Both the position numbers and the translations under genes were made by a program. This document shows, one piece after another, positions 6,398 through 7,753 of a DNA stretch of 7,753 nt (position 1 is its first letter; every line of letters starts with the position of its first letter). The notes below the pieces were generated by a model. That model was given only the letters and a program-made list of their open reading frames with translations, was not told the DNA's origin and searched no databases. This DNA comes from Planctomycetota bacterium (GTDB lineage Bacteria; Planctomycetota; MHYJ01; JACQXL01; JACQZI01): the NCBI GenBank assembly GCA_016207825.1, contig JACQZI010000015.1:1-7753 (forward strand), written 5' to 3'.

Positions 6398-7666
6398 ATG
6401 CGACGCTTCATTTCCTGCTGCTTTTGGATTGTTTCGTTATTGTTGGCACCTAATTATATGCTTATCACGGAAGAATCTGCCTCACCGTCTAAAAACCAGG
6501 GGCTTTCCTCACAGAAAAAATCCGAAGCAGAAAAACTCATCAAGAAATACTTTACGGTAAAAGATAGTATGGAAAAAACCGGGCTTCTTGATGAATTGGC
6601 AAAATATGATGAGGAAGTTTCCCCTTCAGACATAACCGCTTTTACTAAAACAATCTGGCCATTAGTTAAACAGGACGCCAAACCCGAAGGTAAAAATCCT
6701 GCAAAATGCACTCATCCTGATTACCCAGGCGAATATTTCATCTCGATACCCCCTGAAGCCAAAGCCGGTAAAAAAACAGGTGTTTTTATAGGATTGCACG
6801 GCTACAGATGTGAAGGGGATGACATGCAGGCTTGTTATGGTAACCCTAACCCAAAATTAATCGGAGTTTATCCGACTGTTATGGATAAAAGTAATGGCAG
6901 TGCCTGGAAAACAGAAACTGCGGAAAAATATATCATAGAAATTATCAACGACTTAAAGCGCACTTATAATATTGATACCAATCAAATCTACCTGGCCGGT
7001 CATTCTATGGGGGCACAAGGCACATGGTCAATTGGCTCCCATTATGCAGATATATTTGCAGCACTTGCACCTATGTCCGGGGCCGGTTCTACAGGAGGAA
7101 TACTCGCCAACCTTAAAAATACTCCCGTCTGGTTTTACCACAGCGCGGATGATAAAGTAATTTCAGTAGAGCCAGACCGCCAAGCCGCTGAAACTCTTAA
7201 AGCATACAAAGAAAAATATGGCGCATATGATTTTACTTACAAAGAATATTCCGACATCGGGCATGGATTTCCCAAAGAAGGATTCAAGCCGATTTGGGAC
7301 TGGATATTTTCCAAGAAACGCAATCCTTACCCTAAGTTTGTCATCTGGGAACCCACCCGGATTTATAAACAGATATTCTACTGGTTAAAAACAAATAATC
7401 CCCAACCAGGGCAAAGAATAGAGGCGAAAATAGATGCTAACAAGATTTTTATCCAAAGCGATGTTACGGAATTTAGCGTCTTACTTAATGATAAACTGGT
7501 GGATTTAAAAAAGCCGGTGGTTATTACTGTCAATGCTGATGAAAAATTTAATGGCTTAGCCGGGTATAGCCTACGCACATTAGTGGAAACCATAGATGAC
7601 AAAAAAGACCCAGAAATGTATTTCACCAGTCAAGTAAAGATAAAAAATGATGAGAAACGGAGGTAA
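6398..7666 (+). CDS. Secreted alpha/beta-hydrolase, PHB-depolymerase/esterase-like, with extra C-terminal domain
   Basis: The protein has 422 residues. AGGAG (6386-6390) lies 7 nt before the ATG and overlaps the stop codon of the previous gene, so translation is probably coupled. Residues 1 to about 28 are a signal peptide. The hydrolase core covers roughly 110-310: G-L-H-G-Y at 132-136 (oxyanion loop), nucleophile elbow G-H-S-M-G with Ser203, H-S-A-D-D-K-V with Asp252 as the likely acid, and G-H-G-F with His289. The triad is complete and well spaced, so the enzyme should be active as a serine esterase, lipase or possibly peptidase. Residues 325-420 form a beta-rich domain with a P-V-V-I-T-V-N-A strand; I recall a similar extension on planctomycete relatives. 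The linker at 29-110 is charged and of no clear family. The substrate (polyester, acetylated polysaccharide or other ester) cannot be told. Confidence 0.93.
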   Translation: MRRFISCCFWIVSLLLAPNYMLITEESASPSKNQGLSSQKKSEAEKLIKKYFTVKDSMEKTGLLDELAKYDEEVSPSDITAFTKTIWPLVKQDAKPEGKNPAKCTHPDYPGEYFISIPPEAKAGKKTGVFIGLHGYRCEGDDMQACYGNPNPKLIGVYPTVMDKSNGSAWKTETAEKYIIEIINDLKRTYNIDTNQIYLAGHSMGAQGTWSIGSHYADIFAALAPMSGAGSTGGILANLKNTPVWFYHSADDKVISVEPDRQAAETLKAYKEKYGAYDFTYKEYSDIGHGFPKEGFKPIWDWIFSKKRNPYPKFVIWEPTRIYKQIFYWLKTNNPQPGQRIEAKIDANKIFIQSDVTEFSVLLNDKLVDLKKPVVITVNADEKFNGLAGYSLRTLVETIDDKKDPEMYFTSQVKIKNDEKRR

Positions 7667-7668
7667 TC

Positions 7669-7753
7669 ATGCGTAATAGTAGAGGAAAACCGCTTCGCAG
7701 CAAATGGCTTGGTGCAGGCGTTATTGCGGTAGCAGTAACCGCCTTGTTGCTGG
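7669..7753 (+). CDS. Start of an exported or membrane protein (3' truncated by the window)
   Basis: Only 28 codons are visible. GGAGGT (7659-7664) overlaps the stop codon of the esterase gene and sits 4 nt before the ATG, and the gap between the genes is 2 nt, so it belongs to the same operon. The N-terminus is basic (R, R, K, R, K within 12 residues) and then hydrophobic (G-A-G-V-I-A-V-A-V-T-A-L-L-L), i.e. a signal peptide or first membrane segment. The family cannot be determined. Confidence 0.8.
   Translation, partial: MRNSRGKPLRSKWLGAGVIAVAVTALLL

Overview
The window looks like a stretch of a planctomycete-type genome (Planctomycetota or a related environmental lineage). The pointers are a secreted HEAT-repeat protein with a proline-rich linker and a W-x-x-W-W motif, a TPR protein carrying two R-W-[LV] 'grW' motifs, and an esterase of the PHB-depolymerase type with an extra C-terminal beta domain. 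I recall all three as frequent in Planctomycetota, but this rests on family recall and no search was run. All convincing genes are on the + strand, and every complete gene product has an N-terminal export signal, so this is a cell-envelope or secretion locus.

Region 1 (1-2681) holds two tandem paralogues of a large secreted surface protein. Only the last 57 codons of the first are present. The second is complete: signal peptide, beta-rich N-terminal module, about 265 residues of Gly/Ala/Ser/Asn-rich sequence, and a C-terminal calcium-type module shared with the first. A 178-bp gap between them contains several hairpins and probably forms a structured leader.

Region 2 (2616-3351) is the odd part. 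It starts with a palindromic insert inside the 3' end of the surface-protein gene and continues with two more GC-rich palindromes. Then come eleven 22-bp tandem units (2898-3139) in exact register, with no insertion or deletion, whose first base alternates A/G over ten consecutive units. A second structured leader follows, directly before the next operon. One ORF crosses the array, but whether it is a gene is doubtful.

Region 3 (3352-7753) is a tight four-gene operon: a secreted HEAT-repeat protein, a secreted TPR protein with a Cys-rich C-terminal domain, a secreted alpha/beta-hydrolase with a complete Ser-Asp-His triad, and the start of a fourth exported or membrane protein. After the first gene the spacings are 45, 10 and 2 nt, and each gene has its own strong Shine-Dalgarno sequence. 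A plausible reading is a scaffold, a second binding protein and an esterase acting together outside the cytoplasm; the substrate cannot be read from the sequence.

No known mobile element, CRISPR array, tRNA or rRNA was seen. The observation most worth following is the 22-bp array and its position between the palindromes and the operon leader.
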